DNA of 64,000 bases from Vermamoeba vermiformis (GCA_045837725.1 JBEWZL010000048.1:62001-126000), one strand, 5' to 3'. Counted from the first letter of the stretch, positions 10,836 to 23,381 are shown. The notes: a model not told the origin generated them from the sequence alone. A program made the numbers and translations.

Positions 10836-12560
10836 ATGGTTCTCGGATCCCGCTACGCCGCAGTCGCTATAGCGCTACTACTTCCTTTAATATATGCCCA
10901 AACCACAGAATGGACCGTCAATAATCGACAAATACTCAAAGACGGAGCAGTATTCACAGTTCAAGGAGTGAACTACGCACCTCTGCCACCAGGAGGTGGA
11001 GTGAACGAACAAACACAATGGGGTGACTTGTTTCACGCTGATTGGTCGCACTTGCACGATCGAGATCTGCCATTGATGCGTGCAGCAGGTGTCAACTCGA
11101 TTCGGATCTACAACATTCAACTCAATTATCCAAACTCCGATGTCGCTTTGTAAGTGTTCCTTAACATATTATCCTAAGCATTAGTACTTATATTATATAT
11201 CAATAGGGATCATATTACATTCTTTGACAAGTTGTGGAACAACGGTGAAGATCCGATCTACATCCTGATCACTTACGCCATCAGCACACCATTTGCGTAC
11301 TTAGGTCCATATGACAATAAGCCTAATGAAACAGCTAGTAGCTACACTTTTCAAACTCCGGATCTGAAGTGGTACCAGATCGACGACAGCAAAGAACAAG
11401 CCAATGCTTTAGAACGAGAAATTCAAAGTAATATCGTCAATGCTATTGCTGAACGATACGGCACTCATCCAGCAGTGATGGGATTCATCATTGGCAACGA
11501 ACAGAACAACTTGAAGACGCAAGCTAATTGCAAATTCTGGGAATGGATTGACAGCATTGCAGCACGTGTCAAAGTGACTGCTCCGTCAAAATTGACAGCC
11601 ACAAGCATTGTCGACGATGACTTTTTGACAGTTCGATCGGCCTTGGCATGCACTTCTCTTTCTAATTTGGATGTTTGGGGCATCAATGCTTATCGTGGCA
11701 GAGTGGATGCAGGCTTTGATCGACTTTTCACGACATTTGCTGAACTTTCGACTCAAGCACTTTTGATCACTGAATATGGATGCCCTGCTAGCACACGTGA
11801 AGATGGTCATTTTGTGATGATGCCCGAGAATTCTCGAGACCAAGGCAGGTACCTCAGAGTGCACTGGGACGACATCGTGGCACACAACACCATCTGTTCA
11901 GGTGGCTACGCATTCAGTTGGGTCGATGAGTGGTGGAAGATTGGCAATTGGGGAGTGCAAGACAGAGATGATGCACGCAACTATGCATTTCCAGGCACCT
12001 ATGCTGATGAAGAAGCGTTTGGACTGCTCGCTGTCGAAGTTGACTGTGATGCACTGGACCAATGGCAAACGAGAAAAGATAAAGTTCTGCCGCGTGCCTC
12101 GTACTACTACATGGCGCAAATGTTCGGCGTTTTCGAAGAATTTCCTGATGTCGCTTTTGAACCAATTACTTATCCGTTATGCGATGGTGAATGGATCGGC
12201 AACGGAACTAATCCCGACATTGGCATTCCTGTCGGCGAACAAGGACCAGTGTCCCATGTGCCTTTGACTGCACCTCCGCCAAGACCAGTGCCAGTCCCTG
12301 CACCTGTCGCTAGTCCTATGGCATCGCCTGTCTTCCAAGAGCCAGTTCCAGTTTTGACACCTGTCACTTCGGGTACTCCACAAGTGACACCTGTCAGCGA
12401 TGCTACGCCAGTTTCTGATTCGACACCTGTCAACGACAATACGACGCCAGCTGTCACTGTTACTCCTGTCTCGGGTGTCAATAACGATGTTGTGTCATCC
12501 TGCGCGACATTGGTGGCTTCACTATTAATGATTGTTATTGCCTCACTCATGCTTATGTAA
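10836..12560 (+). CDS. Secreted clan GH-A glycosidase/transglycosidase (copy 2)
   Basis: Exons 10836-11149 and 11207-12560 give 555 residues. A signal peptide (MVLGSRYAAVAIALLLPLIY) is followed by a catalytic domain nearly identical to the gene at 3342-5195, with both catalytic Glu motifs kept (GNEQNN; LLITEYGCP). The stalk is shorter and of different composition (VTPVSDATPVSDSTPV), and the hydrophobic C-terminus (SLLMIVIASLMLM) is GPI-like. It lies inverted to copy 1, with 5' ends facing across 5.6 kb. The 57-bp intron occupies the same site in the same phase. The most conserved part runs from RYLRVHWDD to GTYADEEAFGLLAV and is almost identical at the DNA level, pointing to gene conversion. 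Confidence 0.82.
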
Positions 12561-12718
12561 ATTTTTATTACAATAGATAAATTAGTGTTAGATTGTTCGA
12601 ACCATTCTTTAATGCCTGCAAAGGCGGATTAATCCTCGTGGCAAGAGACGTGATATGAGTATATTCTTTATAGAAAATTCGCACGATTTACATGTTACTG
12701 TACAATTAATTCAAACGC

Positions 12719-14833
12719 TTAGCGCATCTCTTGCGTGGTCGGGTTCTGCTTCGAAGTGCTCTTTGAAGACATCGCAGAACTCTTAACCATGCGCGGGACG
12801 TGCAATGCGAATATTTGAGAGAAGCTCAAAAAGGTTAATAAGAGGTTGCCGATGAACCAAATCGCGAAGAATCCATAAGGAATGTAGAATAAGACCGATA
12901 ATCCTCCGACAGCCACTCCAATAGCCCATAATAGCAGCGCTGAAGCACTCATCCATATAAAATCACTCGTCTAAGGCATTAAATCGTTAGTGAATGAACA
13001 TTAAGGCAAAAATAAAATTGATAAAATTTTGTAACTGAAAAAGTGATGTTCGTTTTGATGGGCACTCACTCGTTTGAGCTTTCTCATTCGCTTTTCTGGA
13101 TCACTTAATGCTCTTCGTGAAGCTTTAAGTGCCTTGTACAGTCTTATGCCAGTTATAGCGAAAAATATTACAGTTCCGAATACGACTACGATGTACAAGA
13201 CACCTGCGACGGTGATGAAGATGTTAGCGTTAAATCCAACGCCTCTAGTGACTGCAAGTGCGCATTCTAGGCCTAGAAGAACTCCAAAAATGACCCAGAA
13301 CACAATTCTTAGCCGATCCAAGTACGGATTTATACTGACGTTGACTTTGATAAACAATTCGTGCCTGATCCATAGTTAGATAAACAGAAGGAACAATAGT
13401 TTGCTTACCAATAGAAGCTGATGAGTAGTACACTAACGACGGAGAAAGGCCAGCTTAAAGTAAACAAGATCTGCGAAAAAAGAAACGGGTACAAGGTGCG
13501 TGATTGCAGCGGATCCACAGCGGCACCAAGAAGTCGAACTGATTGAACGATTAGATCCATGTATCGTAGCCGCCAGTGTGCACTTACTGATATTAGCAAT
13601 AATCTCAAACCAAAGCACTGTCTGCGGAATTGACTGCTGAAACCCTCGTCGTCGGATCCACATGATTTGTTTGTAACACGCGAATATTAAGCAGCTGCCA
13701 ATCAGTATAGACAATATGACGCAATAAGCTACTATAGCCCCTCCCCGTAGTACATCGTCCCAAGGGTTATTATCTACATAAATATAAGTTGACATGTTTT
13801 TTTACGTTGCGAATCTGCGTTGGGGATCGCATCCAACGTACCTTGAGATGTGACTCGAACAGTGATATTTTCGTATTTAGCCACATAATCTAGTAATGTA
13901 TACGCTGATTTAGCGGAGATTATGACCATCGGTTGGTATAAACCTCGCGTGTTTGTGCCATCCCAATTATAAGCTGGAAATCCAGGATAATCGAGATCCT
14001 CTATAATAATCATATTTAGAATTACATAGAAATATATAATTAGGTTAATAAGGACTTACTAGGCGTTGAAAGTGTCATGCTGATCAAACAAAGCGGGTTC
14101 TTCGCCGAATATTTTTTGGCTTCTTCTTGATCGCTCCTGAAACTGCGCATCAAAACGATCCTATAACAATAATGTAAGTTCATATTATAGCAAGAAAGCG
14201 TTAAAATCGCTGATCTTACTTGTTCGTTAGATCCGTGTCATTTGAAAAAGTTAACTGGCCAGTGACATCGAAGGTCCAATCAACAGGGCCTACCAAAGTC
14301 TGTCGAGGACTTAAAAATTCCTAAATATAGAGCTTAAATTAAAACCATCTCGCAATACATTTCGGGATCGGATCCTTAATAGGAAATTTTGACAAATGAC
14401 ACGTCTCGCAAACCGACGCTAAATTAACTATGAATTATATATTTATAATAACGCTTAAATCGTTATTTAACTATGACATTATTTCCATAGTGATTGGAAA
14501 GATGCCGCAAAAAAAATCGATTTTTTAATTGATTTCGTAAAAATAAATACACGTTAACCCGCTGATATATCTATATTAATTCTTTAGCACTAAAATTAAT
14601 CTAATGTAATCGCAAAAGGGAATTACCTGCCCTGCCAGCTCTGGTGGATATAATATTACTAGCGAATTGACATTTTGGCAAGCAGTTGATACAATTATCA
14701 CTATCAAATATATGTACATCCTCTTTGCTATTTGTTAAAATAAAATTAGTCTATAAATTAACTCCGGATGTGGTTGAAAGAATCCAAAATTTAACTTACC
14801 GGAGCTTGACAACGCGTGTGTAAGTGCTCTCAT
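12719..14833 (-). CDS. Seven-TM protein with secreted-type N-terminal domain
   Basis: Exons 14833-14800, 14727-14627, 14320-14220, 14160-14060, 14000-13842, 13773-13588, 13538-13409, 13364-13070 and 12971-12719. An internal ATG at 14719 is an alternative start. A hydrophobic leader (MYIYLIVIIVSTACQ) precedes an ectodomain of about 140 residues and then seven hydrophobic segments. The loop ITGIRLYKALKASRRALSDPEKRMRKLKR resembles the TM5-TM6 loop of the 7TM gene at 8693-10323, so the two are probably related receptors. All junctions agree in phase except the last: a canonical GT-AG join leaves the frame off by one base. Removing exactly one copy of the 8-base direct repeat ACGAGTGA that flanks this intron restores KLKRVIFIWMSASALLLW. 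The final exon encodes TM6-TM7 and a polar tail. Confidence 0.7.
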
Positions 14834-15160
14834 ATCTTCATTGGTCTAATCAAGTATGTATATGGCCAGTTGATTGTCCTAAGCGTTGTGTTTGTTTTGT
14901 CACGTCGTAAAAAATTTTATGCCTAATTTCGATTCACTTTGTCGGTGCCGCCACGCCGAAAGATTCACATTACTGTATATTGCACTAATGACCCCATATC
15001 ATGGCACCAAATTGTTCGCTAAATGAGTGAATTGCGTTCGGTGGGATTGAGATCCTGGACCAAAAATACAGCGGTCGTTTTTTTTTTGCCATTTTTTGTG
15101 CGGTACGCAACGAACAAAGTATCGCATCTGTAAATAAGAATATATATTATAAACCTTCAC
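14834..15160. other. Divergent intergenic region
   Basis: About 330 bp between two genes transcribed away from each other (7TM gene to the left, multi-pass membrane gene to the right). It probably works as a bidirectional promoter. A T-run lies near 15079-15088. No reading frame is supported. Confidence 0.5.
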
Positions 15161-16944
15161 ATGGCGGATGTAACAGATCGAGACACTTTTTGGAGCAAGA
15201 TGGCGCCAGGAGCCCTTCTTAGAGCGCTCAAAGAATATATTAGCTACAAAATAGACTCAATAGACGAAGACCTTAATATTCATACCAATCTATTTCAACA
15301 TTTGTCTGGGTAAGAATTGAAATTTTTCGTATTCTTCTGCGGTGGTGACTCATCTGCTTTTAAAAAATTAAGAAGTGATTCTAAAATTAATATTTATGGT
15401 TATATAATATATTATAACGATATCCCATAATTTAAAAATAATTTTGAAGCGATTGAAGTTGATTTATGTTGTTCTTAACACAGGTACTTCGCCTCGATCG
15501 CATTCTTGACGACACTTTACGGAATTTCTTACATAGAAGACCCTTCTACATATGTGAGTATATATTAATACCATATTCGTCGATTATTACCTCGTTCTAG
15601 ATTTTAAAACTAATTATTGCAACTTAGATCGTGATCGCGACAAGTCTTTTGGCATTCAGCACATTTTTAACGATTGATTTCTTTCAAAAATATGAAAAAC
15701 ATCAATTATTGCACTTAGTGAATAGAGTAAGTTGGATTTCAAGCGAAGATCTGTCACAGTAGATCTCCTCAAAAATTCTTTAGTTGTAATTCATTTTATC
15801 GATAAAACATGTATATAATAATTTTGATATAATAGAGTGGCGCTAAATATCCCTCATTACGCGCTGAAAAAGTCATTAATCGAGATGTGCCTGTCCTATT
15901 CGTTTGGGAGCCTTCAATCTCGTCCACCGTATTTTTCACGTAAGCACAATATAAACATTACGACTACGATAATATAAGCCTCATACTTTAAGTACGTGGC
16001 AAAAACGGTAGATCGCGTCAAATTTTCTTACTTACGTTGATGATATGATAGATGGTGCAATCCACTCGCAGTAGCCATAGCATTAATAGCGAATACTGAC
16101 GGCATCAAATCGACGCCGAGAATGTGTTTGTTCGGTGTGGCGTTGTTGTTGGGACTGCAGATCCGCGCATTGCTGTCAAAATACAATAGAAAGATTGAAG
16201 ATAAAAAACTCATTTTTGAAGAAGGTACGGGACCTATAATAATATTTATATATATCATATCATTATAATGCCTGCTAACTTGGCTAATATTCGCTCAAGA
16301 TGCTACGTAACACGTGTGATTTTAACGAGTTTTTCTTTAAAGGTGCATTCATCAATTCTCAATTCTACGAAAAGAATTATGTATTAGCATCGCCTGAGAC
16401 ACGAGCAGCTAATTCACAAAGCTCGCCGGATCTTGTCAACGCATCCACAACCTCGATGAGAATTTCGAATTCTGGCATTAGTCCTACAAAAACTATTGCC
16501 AGCGTCAAGGAGAGCCCATTCTCCGAATATGGCACTAATTACTCGCTAATGGGCCGAAAACCAACTATGCCAATCTCGTACGGCACCTCGCAAGCAGATG
16601 CGTCCCCTCCGCGCCGAGAATCGCCCGTGAGATCAGCACCGTCGTCTAATCCTAGCTCTAGACACTCGAGCATGGAATTTCCAACGAGTTCTGGTTTGTT
16701 TTCAATGATGGATGGGAACTCCAGGCCTTCGTCTTTTTACGGCCATGGAAATCAAAATGGAAATTCGAACAGCGTTTATGGACTAGCTAATGCACCTCCA
16801 TATACACCTCATATTGGCATGAACGGATCGCATGACATGCATATGATGGACCAAGATCAACAGCATAACCAACAACAGCCGCAACGACGAACGACTTTCG
16901 GATTGGATCAAGATCCGCCAACGTCATCGCTTTACGACTTCTAA
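15161..16944 (+). CDS. Multi-pass membrane protein with Ser/Asn/Gln-rich cytosolic tail
   Basis: Exons 15161-15309, 15484-15553, 15628-15726, 15836-15939, 16052-16224 and 16343-16944 join in phase to 398 residues. Four hydrophobic segments occur in two hairpin-like pairs: YFASIAFLTTLYGISYI with IVIATSLLAFSTFLTI, and SISSTVFFTWCNPLAVAIAL with MCLFGVALLLGLQIRALL. The motif W-E-P before the second hairpin and the paired-hairpin layout recall reticulon/ARL6IP-type ER-shaping proteins. That match is weak and should be read as a suggestion only. The last 200 residues are low complexity (Ser, Asn, Gln, Met, Pro; repeated Asp-Gln-Asp) and probably disordered and cytosolic. No signal peptide. Confidence 0.65.
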
Positions 16945-17324
16945 ATAATACTTTTGTGAATAGTACCTTACCTTTGTTAAATATAAACTCAATATTTTCG
17001 ACTAACTAGTCATTTATTAATGTTACAACAAAACTATGGGGCTACTAATGCACATCCAAAACAAAAATCAAGTTTTAAAGGCATGCTTTGAACACTTATT
17101 TCCAAATAAGGAAATCACGTGCTCGTTGTGCCGTATTCGTGCCTTTTCTTCTTATTATTTTTGATTTTGTAATAGTTATTTCGCGTTTAGATCAGATCGC
17201 GCTGAAACTGAACTAAACTTTCGTTCATGTTTTTGAATTATATTATGAACGATTAGCTTGTTATTATTATTAATATTATTTACACTTGTTATTATTAAGA
17301 ATGTTATTCCAACAGGTGGATTTC
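16945..17324. other. Convergent 3' region
   Basis: About 380 bp between the stop codons of two converging genes. AT-rich, with runs of TTATTATTA near 17258-17300. No supportable gene; presumably holds the poly(A) signals of both genes. Confidence 0.5.
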
Positions 17325-20132
17325 TTAGGCGTTAGTATTGTAATACTGCCTATTTGTCAAATTTACCACGTGTTGCTGTTGTTCGGCCTCGTAAGATTGG
17401 TACGGGGAATAATATTCTTCGTTGTTCGGTGAGACGTACTCTTCGCAGCTCTCGTTAGTAACGCCATAATCACTGTCCATGCCGGATCTGCCTCCGCTGT
17501 TGTACGCATCCGCGTCATACTGATCTTGCATGTCGGCGTAAGCATAAGCATCGGGGTTGCCATAATAAACCTCGCCAGAGTCAGCGCTTTGAGAGGTCAA
17601 TGAGCCCGAGCGGCCTGACGACGTGTCATAGACAATAGTGTCAAAGATGGCTTGGTCTTCTTCGGAGGGTCCGCCGAAGTTGATGAATTCGGGGGTAGCT
17701 CCGGCAACACCACCCATAATACGAACAAACAACGAGCTCAATGGCTGTTGTTTCAGCATCTTGTCGTGTTCGTTCCAACAGAATTGGGCCAAAGGAGCTA
17801 AGTTCGTGGCCAAAAGCATCTTGAGCAACTAGATTTGGCGCAAAAATGATTAGTTACCATTACAAATGCAACAAATAATCATTATTATGCTAGCATATTA
17901 TAACATTAGTAATTATAATTAGTAATAAATTACGATTAAGCCACAAAAAACTGAACTTTCAGAAGTTCGATCAGATCGGGACAAAAGACAGAAGAATTGA
18001 AGACTTACAGCTTCCTTGCCCGCAATATTGTTGTTGTAGTAGAAGAAAGGCAGCGCCGAGAACAAAGTCATGTGACTAACAAAGTACGAAGGGCAATCTG
18101 ACAACAAAGCCTGCGCGTGGAACAAGAGCTCATCCAGCATTTTCGAGGCTTCCGTGTGATTTCGGGCCGCGCATAGGCATAGCATCTTGACGATGCAGTA
18201 CGTGCATAATAAGTAATTTCTATAATTAGAGTTAGTTAAATTGAAAGGAAATCTACAACGAAAAAAAATGTTTTTGGATGGAGTTTCAAAACTTACTTGG
18301 AGGTCGATTGTTGTGCTAAAATAATCATAAGCAATTCGTCGAGCTTGTACATCAAAATATCTAACTCCAAGATGTTATTCTTGTGTAAATAAAACAGGGC
18401 GAGTTTGCTGATCTAAAAATAGAAAAGTGCGTTAGATCCTGGCTTGAACTACTGACAATCGCAATAAAATCAATACTAACCTCCTTAAGAGAGTACAAAA
18501 CGAACAAAAAGATTGAAGTAGGTCTCAATCTCGTTTTGGTCTCGGATATTTGGATCAGATGAGCCACATCCTCTTCCGGAGCGAAGAGAATCAGCCAGTC
18601 AATAGCATTAGCTAAGGACTGATAGATCATAAAGTCTCCGTCAATGTCCTTGTCTTCAACAATACCCGCGCGTCTGCACTTGGCTTTGAAGTTCTTTGTC
18701 GCCGTTGCAACGACATCTGGATGCTTATCCGCGAGTTGAACGATTCGTTTCAAATATGTTTGGACTTCTTCAAAATTGCCCATGGATGCTGCAAAATTGG
18801 ATAAATTAACCAAAATATTCATGCCGTGAGCCAGATTCTGCGCTGAAAATTCATCGTTGGCGTAATGTCTGTAGCGATCATAAAAAAGATCAAATTAGTA
18901 CGTCTATTGTATGATTCATATAAGAATACTATTCTCTTAAGGCTTAAGATAGTCAAAGTGCGATCCATTAATTTTCCATAAAAGGAAAAATTAAATCGCG
19001 AAGTCGGAAAACTTTCGCGCTGACCGTGGAAAATCATACGCAATGACCCGACGATGCAAATTAAACGCAAATATATATATAAAAGGTGAATGCAAGTTAA
19101 TTTCTGCAAAGAGAAGAATTTCAAGCTAAGCCAAAAATATTTAGTGGCATGCTGGTACGCGTGTTGAATGAATCAATATAAAGCCATACCTAGCCTCCTT
19201 AAAGAACTCCTCAGCTGCTCTAAAATCTCCTGCTATCAAGGCTCCATTCGCCATAATTGAGCTCATCGAAGCAATGCGGATTTCATCTGCAGTTTTAAAA
19301 CAAAGCAGTTAGGGACTCACATCCATTCAATAACGTACTAGATCTAGTTCATAATAATATAACTACGTACCAGTATCGCTAAAGTACTCGCTAGGGTTCT
19401 CATAAGGCAATCTCAAGCGCGTTACTTGACCAAGCGTATTGTCATACTTTTGAAAGTAGAATTGGAGTGCAGATAGGTTCCATAATTTGCTTGCACGAGC
19501 CATTACGAACTGTACTTTCTATAGTACCATATTAAGGCTTGTTAGTAAATCATAGCGTGGATTATTAATTAACAATCCAGGCACGATATGAATAGAATTG
19601 AATTGAATATCTATCTAGCTAGCCAATTCAATCAAAATTACTTGCAAGATACTCGATATTATTGAATTTGCAATAAGAATTAATGAAAATAAGCAGTTAA
19701 TTTGACGTTTTTTGTTGTTACCTGACTTTCACGAGTAAGATCTTGCAATGCTTTCTTAAAGTTATGGTTCATCTCTTGATTTCTGTCTTCTTGTAATTTT
19801 AATAAGGCTTCTAACTCCTTTACGCGAGCCTCTAATGATTCTGTTTCACAATAAATGAGCGGACTGTCCAAATCCAGGTACCAAAAGCGTCTGCTTACCC
19901 ATAGAGTGCTTAGCCTTCACTAAATATGTACACGAATTCCCGCTTTTCTTGCAGCGATTGCAAGGCTGACCACCGTCGCCTAATCCAGATTAAAAAAAAT
20001 TGCGCGATAATTGAAAATTATTTACTTACACTTCTTATGCTGCTTTTTGCAATACTCGCACGATTTATAGTTCGGGCCATTATTTTTGTTGGCCTTTTGA
20101 ATCTCTTTTTCTTCTTTGATAGGTCTATCCAT
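17325..20132 (-). CDS. Zn2Cys6 (fungal-type) transcription regulator, long paralogue
   Basis: Nine exons (20132-20030, 19979-19899, 19840-19722, 19518-19371, 19286-19190, 18868-18481, 18412-18297, 18219-18009, 17828-17325) close in phase at 588 residues. A binuclear zinc cluster spans residues 25-51: CEYCKKQHKKC, then CNRCKKSGNSC, split by an intron after the third Cys. A coiled-coil follows (ARVKELEALLKLQEDRN), as usual for dimerising regulators of this class. The middle region is helical (AAEEFFKEARHYAND..., LDELLMIILAQQ) and fits the regulatory domain of such factors. The C-terminus is rich in Ser, Tyr, Asp and Gln and acidic, plausible as an activation region. The neighbour at 20690-23381 is a tandem duplicate lacking that extension. 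Nuclear DNA-binding protein; target unknown. Confidence 0.82.
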
Positions 20133-20689
20133 GTTTCAGTTTTTGATTTGATCGTTAATGTTAATCGGCGCTCAAAGGCTCCAACTATTTCGCATACGGA
20201 CAAAAGACGTTCCAAAAACAGGTAGTGGAGTCGGTTTTGTTGTGTCCGTCCTTGTGTCTAAATAATTCAGAAAATAGATTAATTTTACTAAAAAAAATCA
20301 CTAGTCAATCTCCCTTCAATAACTTGACGCGTAAACTGGCCATTGTAAAAGAGACATTTCACACATTCCAGTATCTTTACAAGATCTTCATCTGGCAACA
20401 CCTGCGAAATTTGAATTCCTACAAGCGCGAGTAAAAAAAAAACGAAGGTTGATCCGGATTTGATCTATTTTAAGCAACGCTTTTTATTTACATCGCTATC
20501 TTGTTGCTTAAATGAACAGTATTTACACGTTTTACGGCCTCACTACATCGTCAAAGGCCTATCAAACAACTGCATTGCTCCATTCAATCTCGCGCAGTTA
20601 ACTTTTAAGGAAATTTGCCGCTAATTAAAAGTTTAACCGTGCGAATTTGAGTTCTCTGGAGTACCAAGAGGGCTCTTAAGAAGTATTCA
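20133..20689. other. Intergenic between the two Zn2Cys6 genes
   Basis: About 557 bp, both flanking genes minus strand. It holds the palindrome ATCCGGAT at 20452-20459, which recurs in other non-coding stretches of the window, and A/T runs. No gene is supported. Promoter of the left gene and 3' region of the right gene are expected here. Confidence 0.5.
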
Positions 20690-23381
20690 TCACTTTCTTG
20701 ATGCAGAGCGACGCAGTAGTGATGGATCAAGCGTTACGCTAACTCCGAAATTTACGGTCGAGTTAAAGGTCAAATACTCAGCAACCGCACCAACGCACTT
20801 GGCGTGGAACGGCTGCATAGGCTTGTGCGCGATCATCAAGCGGAACTGCTCCATGCAGAGCTGCGTGACTGGGCTCTGCGGATCGTACGTGCCGATCAAC
20901 TAAAATAGAACCACGTAAGTAAGAGAGTACAGTAATCGAGCTTAGTTCGGAATGCCCGATAAAAAGAATTAATTTAATTAATTTACGTCATAAAAAAATA
21001 TCATGGCTGAGATTGCATTAATTTTTACGACAAAAAGAAAAGCTTAAAATAGAAGTCTGCTACACTACCTCGTTTAGTTGCTGCTCGGCCTGCAAGTAGT
21101 GCAATAGAGGTAAAGCAGCGAACGTCGTCAACATTGCGTGGTAAAAGCCCTTTACGACCGCGTAGTAGCGGGATGCAATCTTGATCAGGCTGTCTACTTC
21201 GCTCCACATCATTCCGGTTTGATGCGCCGCGAGATATGCGTGCATACGCGTAATGTGGTATATGAGAAGCAGGAAATCCCTGTTACGGAAGTCAATATAA
21301 GTATTGCAGTACAATTAACGGATATGATCCGATCCGGTAAATTGTGCCAGAAATAGCATTGGAACTACTCATATGCGCAATAGTATATAAATGACAATTG
21401 AAAATAAGCGGTTACCTTTGTTTTGGAGGCAAATCATTTATGTCGTCTAGATGCTTGTCGATGTTATCAAAAAATGACTTCAATTCAAGTATTTGACCGC
21501 TCTTCATGCAGTAGTGCGTGTATCGACCAAGCTAAACATATTAATCGTTAGTACTAAGCTATTTGAAGCGGTTTGGTTCGAGATCCAAAAATAGATCTAT
21601 AATTAGTGGTCTTGAATGGTGTCGGCCAACAAAGAGAACGACGCACATAATTACTATATATAGTATATTATTATACTGCACGACTTACCTCTCTTAAAAC
21701 GAGCCGCAAGTACATGAAGGTCGTCGGAGCCAATTGCTTGTACTTCTTGCCGGCTTCAATGCACTTGAAAAACTCGCTGGATGGAGCATGCATAGTCTTC
21801 CAATCATGCGCTATCGCTACTGTATGATAAAGTTGCGCATCCGGATCGTTCTCGTACGCGTCTTGCAAAAGCATTTCTTGGCTTTGAATAACCTTTTCCA
21901 TCCGCGGCCGCTCTTGTTCGCCGATCTGTATCACTTTGTTCAAAAATCTATCGAGCTCTTCTGAGGTCCCGCAGCTCATGGCATAATTAGCGAGGTTAAT
22001 GTATGCTTTTGCCATCAAATCCGGCTGATCGCGAGTATCCATCGACTCCAATTGATTTCTAAATAATAGATTAATAAGACTACATTATAGTTCATACTAT
22101 TATCGTATTAATAAACTAGCTGCAACCGATTTGATAGTTATGAATTTCTTCCTCGGTATACGCATCGGATGCGGTAACTTACATGCTTTCGCGATAAAAG
22201 TCCTTTGACTCTTCAGTATTGCCCATTATTAACGTGCCATTGGCCAAGATAGAATTCATTAACGCGCCACGCGCCAGATCTGCATGTCAAAAAAAAGTTA
22301 GGCAAGAATTTTAACTGGCCACAACAGTGTAATCAACTTAATATAAACCCTTATAGGCCAATACATCGCGAGTACTATTAATTATTGCTAGCGGAAAGAA
22401 ATCGCGACCGATTTGTGATTCATTTTTTAATTCACAATTCGGATCTGCATCAAAAAAACAGTTCTAAAGCACGTACCTTGATCAGAAAAGTATAGAGTAA
22501 CGTCCGAATATGGTAGTGTTTGTAGCGTTATCTCGCCTAGTGTGTCCATATATAATGTAACGTATTCGGTCAAATAGCTCGTTTTGCAAAAGTTGACAGC
22601 ACGCAAGACAATCTTCGTTGCTTTCTGCAAATAAAAGATTAATATCACAACGAGGCATATTACGTATAATATAAGCCCTCAGGATAATTTTTAATCAGGA
22701 AAGCATTATTTTTGTAATTTTCAAGTCTTGCTTACAAAATTAATTTGGTCCCAAATCACAAGATTAAAATATATTAAATGCTATTAAACGCCGAATTAAA
22801 GAAACGAATTTATATAATAATTAGCATCGCGCAACGCGGTTTGAGTACGTTTGATAATATTCTAAATAAAGTAACACCAAAAATCGACGCAATTAATTAA
22901 TGCGCCCGTAAAAACTCTAATTATCGAGATATTTGAGCATAATAATGAATTTGAGTACGTACTGTTTTGATATACTCGATTTCTTGTAATGTGGCATTCA
23001 GTCTTTGTTGCAAATCCAATTCGTCGTTATTCCTCTCTTCAAGTTGCTCTTCTAACAGTTTTATTTTCGCTTCAAGAGTCTCTATAAATAACAGTAATAA
23101 GTATATCGCTTAAAATTCTGATAGTGACTATTATGGAATGGATTTTTAGAAATCTGGATCTTACCTGAATGTTGTGCCATTAAACTCTTGTTAAAACGGC
23201 ATGCGATGTTCTTCTTCCTGCATAGTCCGCAAGGAAAATCGCCATCGCCTGTAATTTAAAAATAATTCAGATTAATAATTAAATTTTCGGATCAAGCAAG
23301 CGGTTATATTAATTAATACGTACATTTCTTATGGATCTTTTTGCAATGTGCGCACGAAATATGTTTTGTGGTCTTATCCAT
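20690..23381 (-). CDS. Zn2Cys6 (fungal-type) transcription regulator, short paralogue
   Basis: Nine exons (23381-23324, 23248-23165, 23081-22963, 22624-22477, 22279-22183, 22058-21689, 21531-21416, 21279-21069, 20899-20690) give 470 residues. The zinc cluster spans residues 10-36 (CAHCKKIHKKC ... CGLCRKKNIAC). A coiled coil follows (TLEAKIKLLEEQLEERN). Exon lengths 3, 4, 5, 7 and 8 (119, 148, 97, 116 and 211 nt) equal those of the tandem paralogue at 17325-20132, and all intron phases agree, so the pair arose by duplication of an intron-bearing gene. The last exon is 210 nt against 504 nt in the paralogue, so this copy lacks the acidic Gln/Tyr tail. It could act as a partner or competitor of the longer factor; that is inference. 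Confidence 0.82.

Noticed and set aside
15940-16051. Apparent stop after the fourth exon of the multi-pass membrane gene
   Set aside because: The GATAG acceptor at 16051 gives TVFFT-WCNPLAVAIAL in frame; the CGCAG acceptor was the wrong choice.
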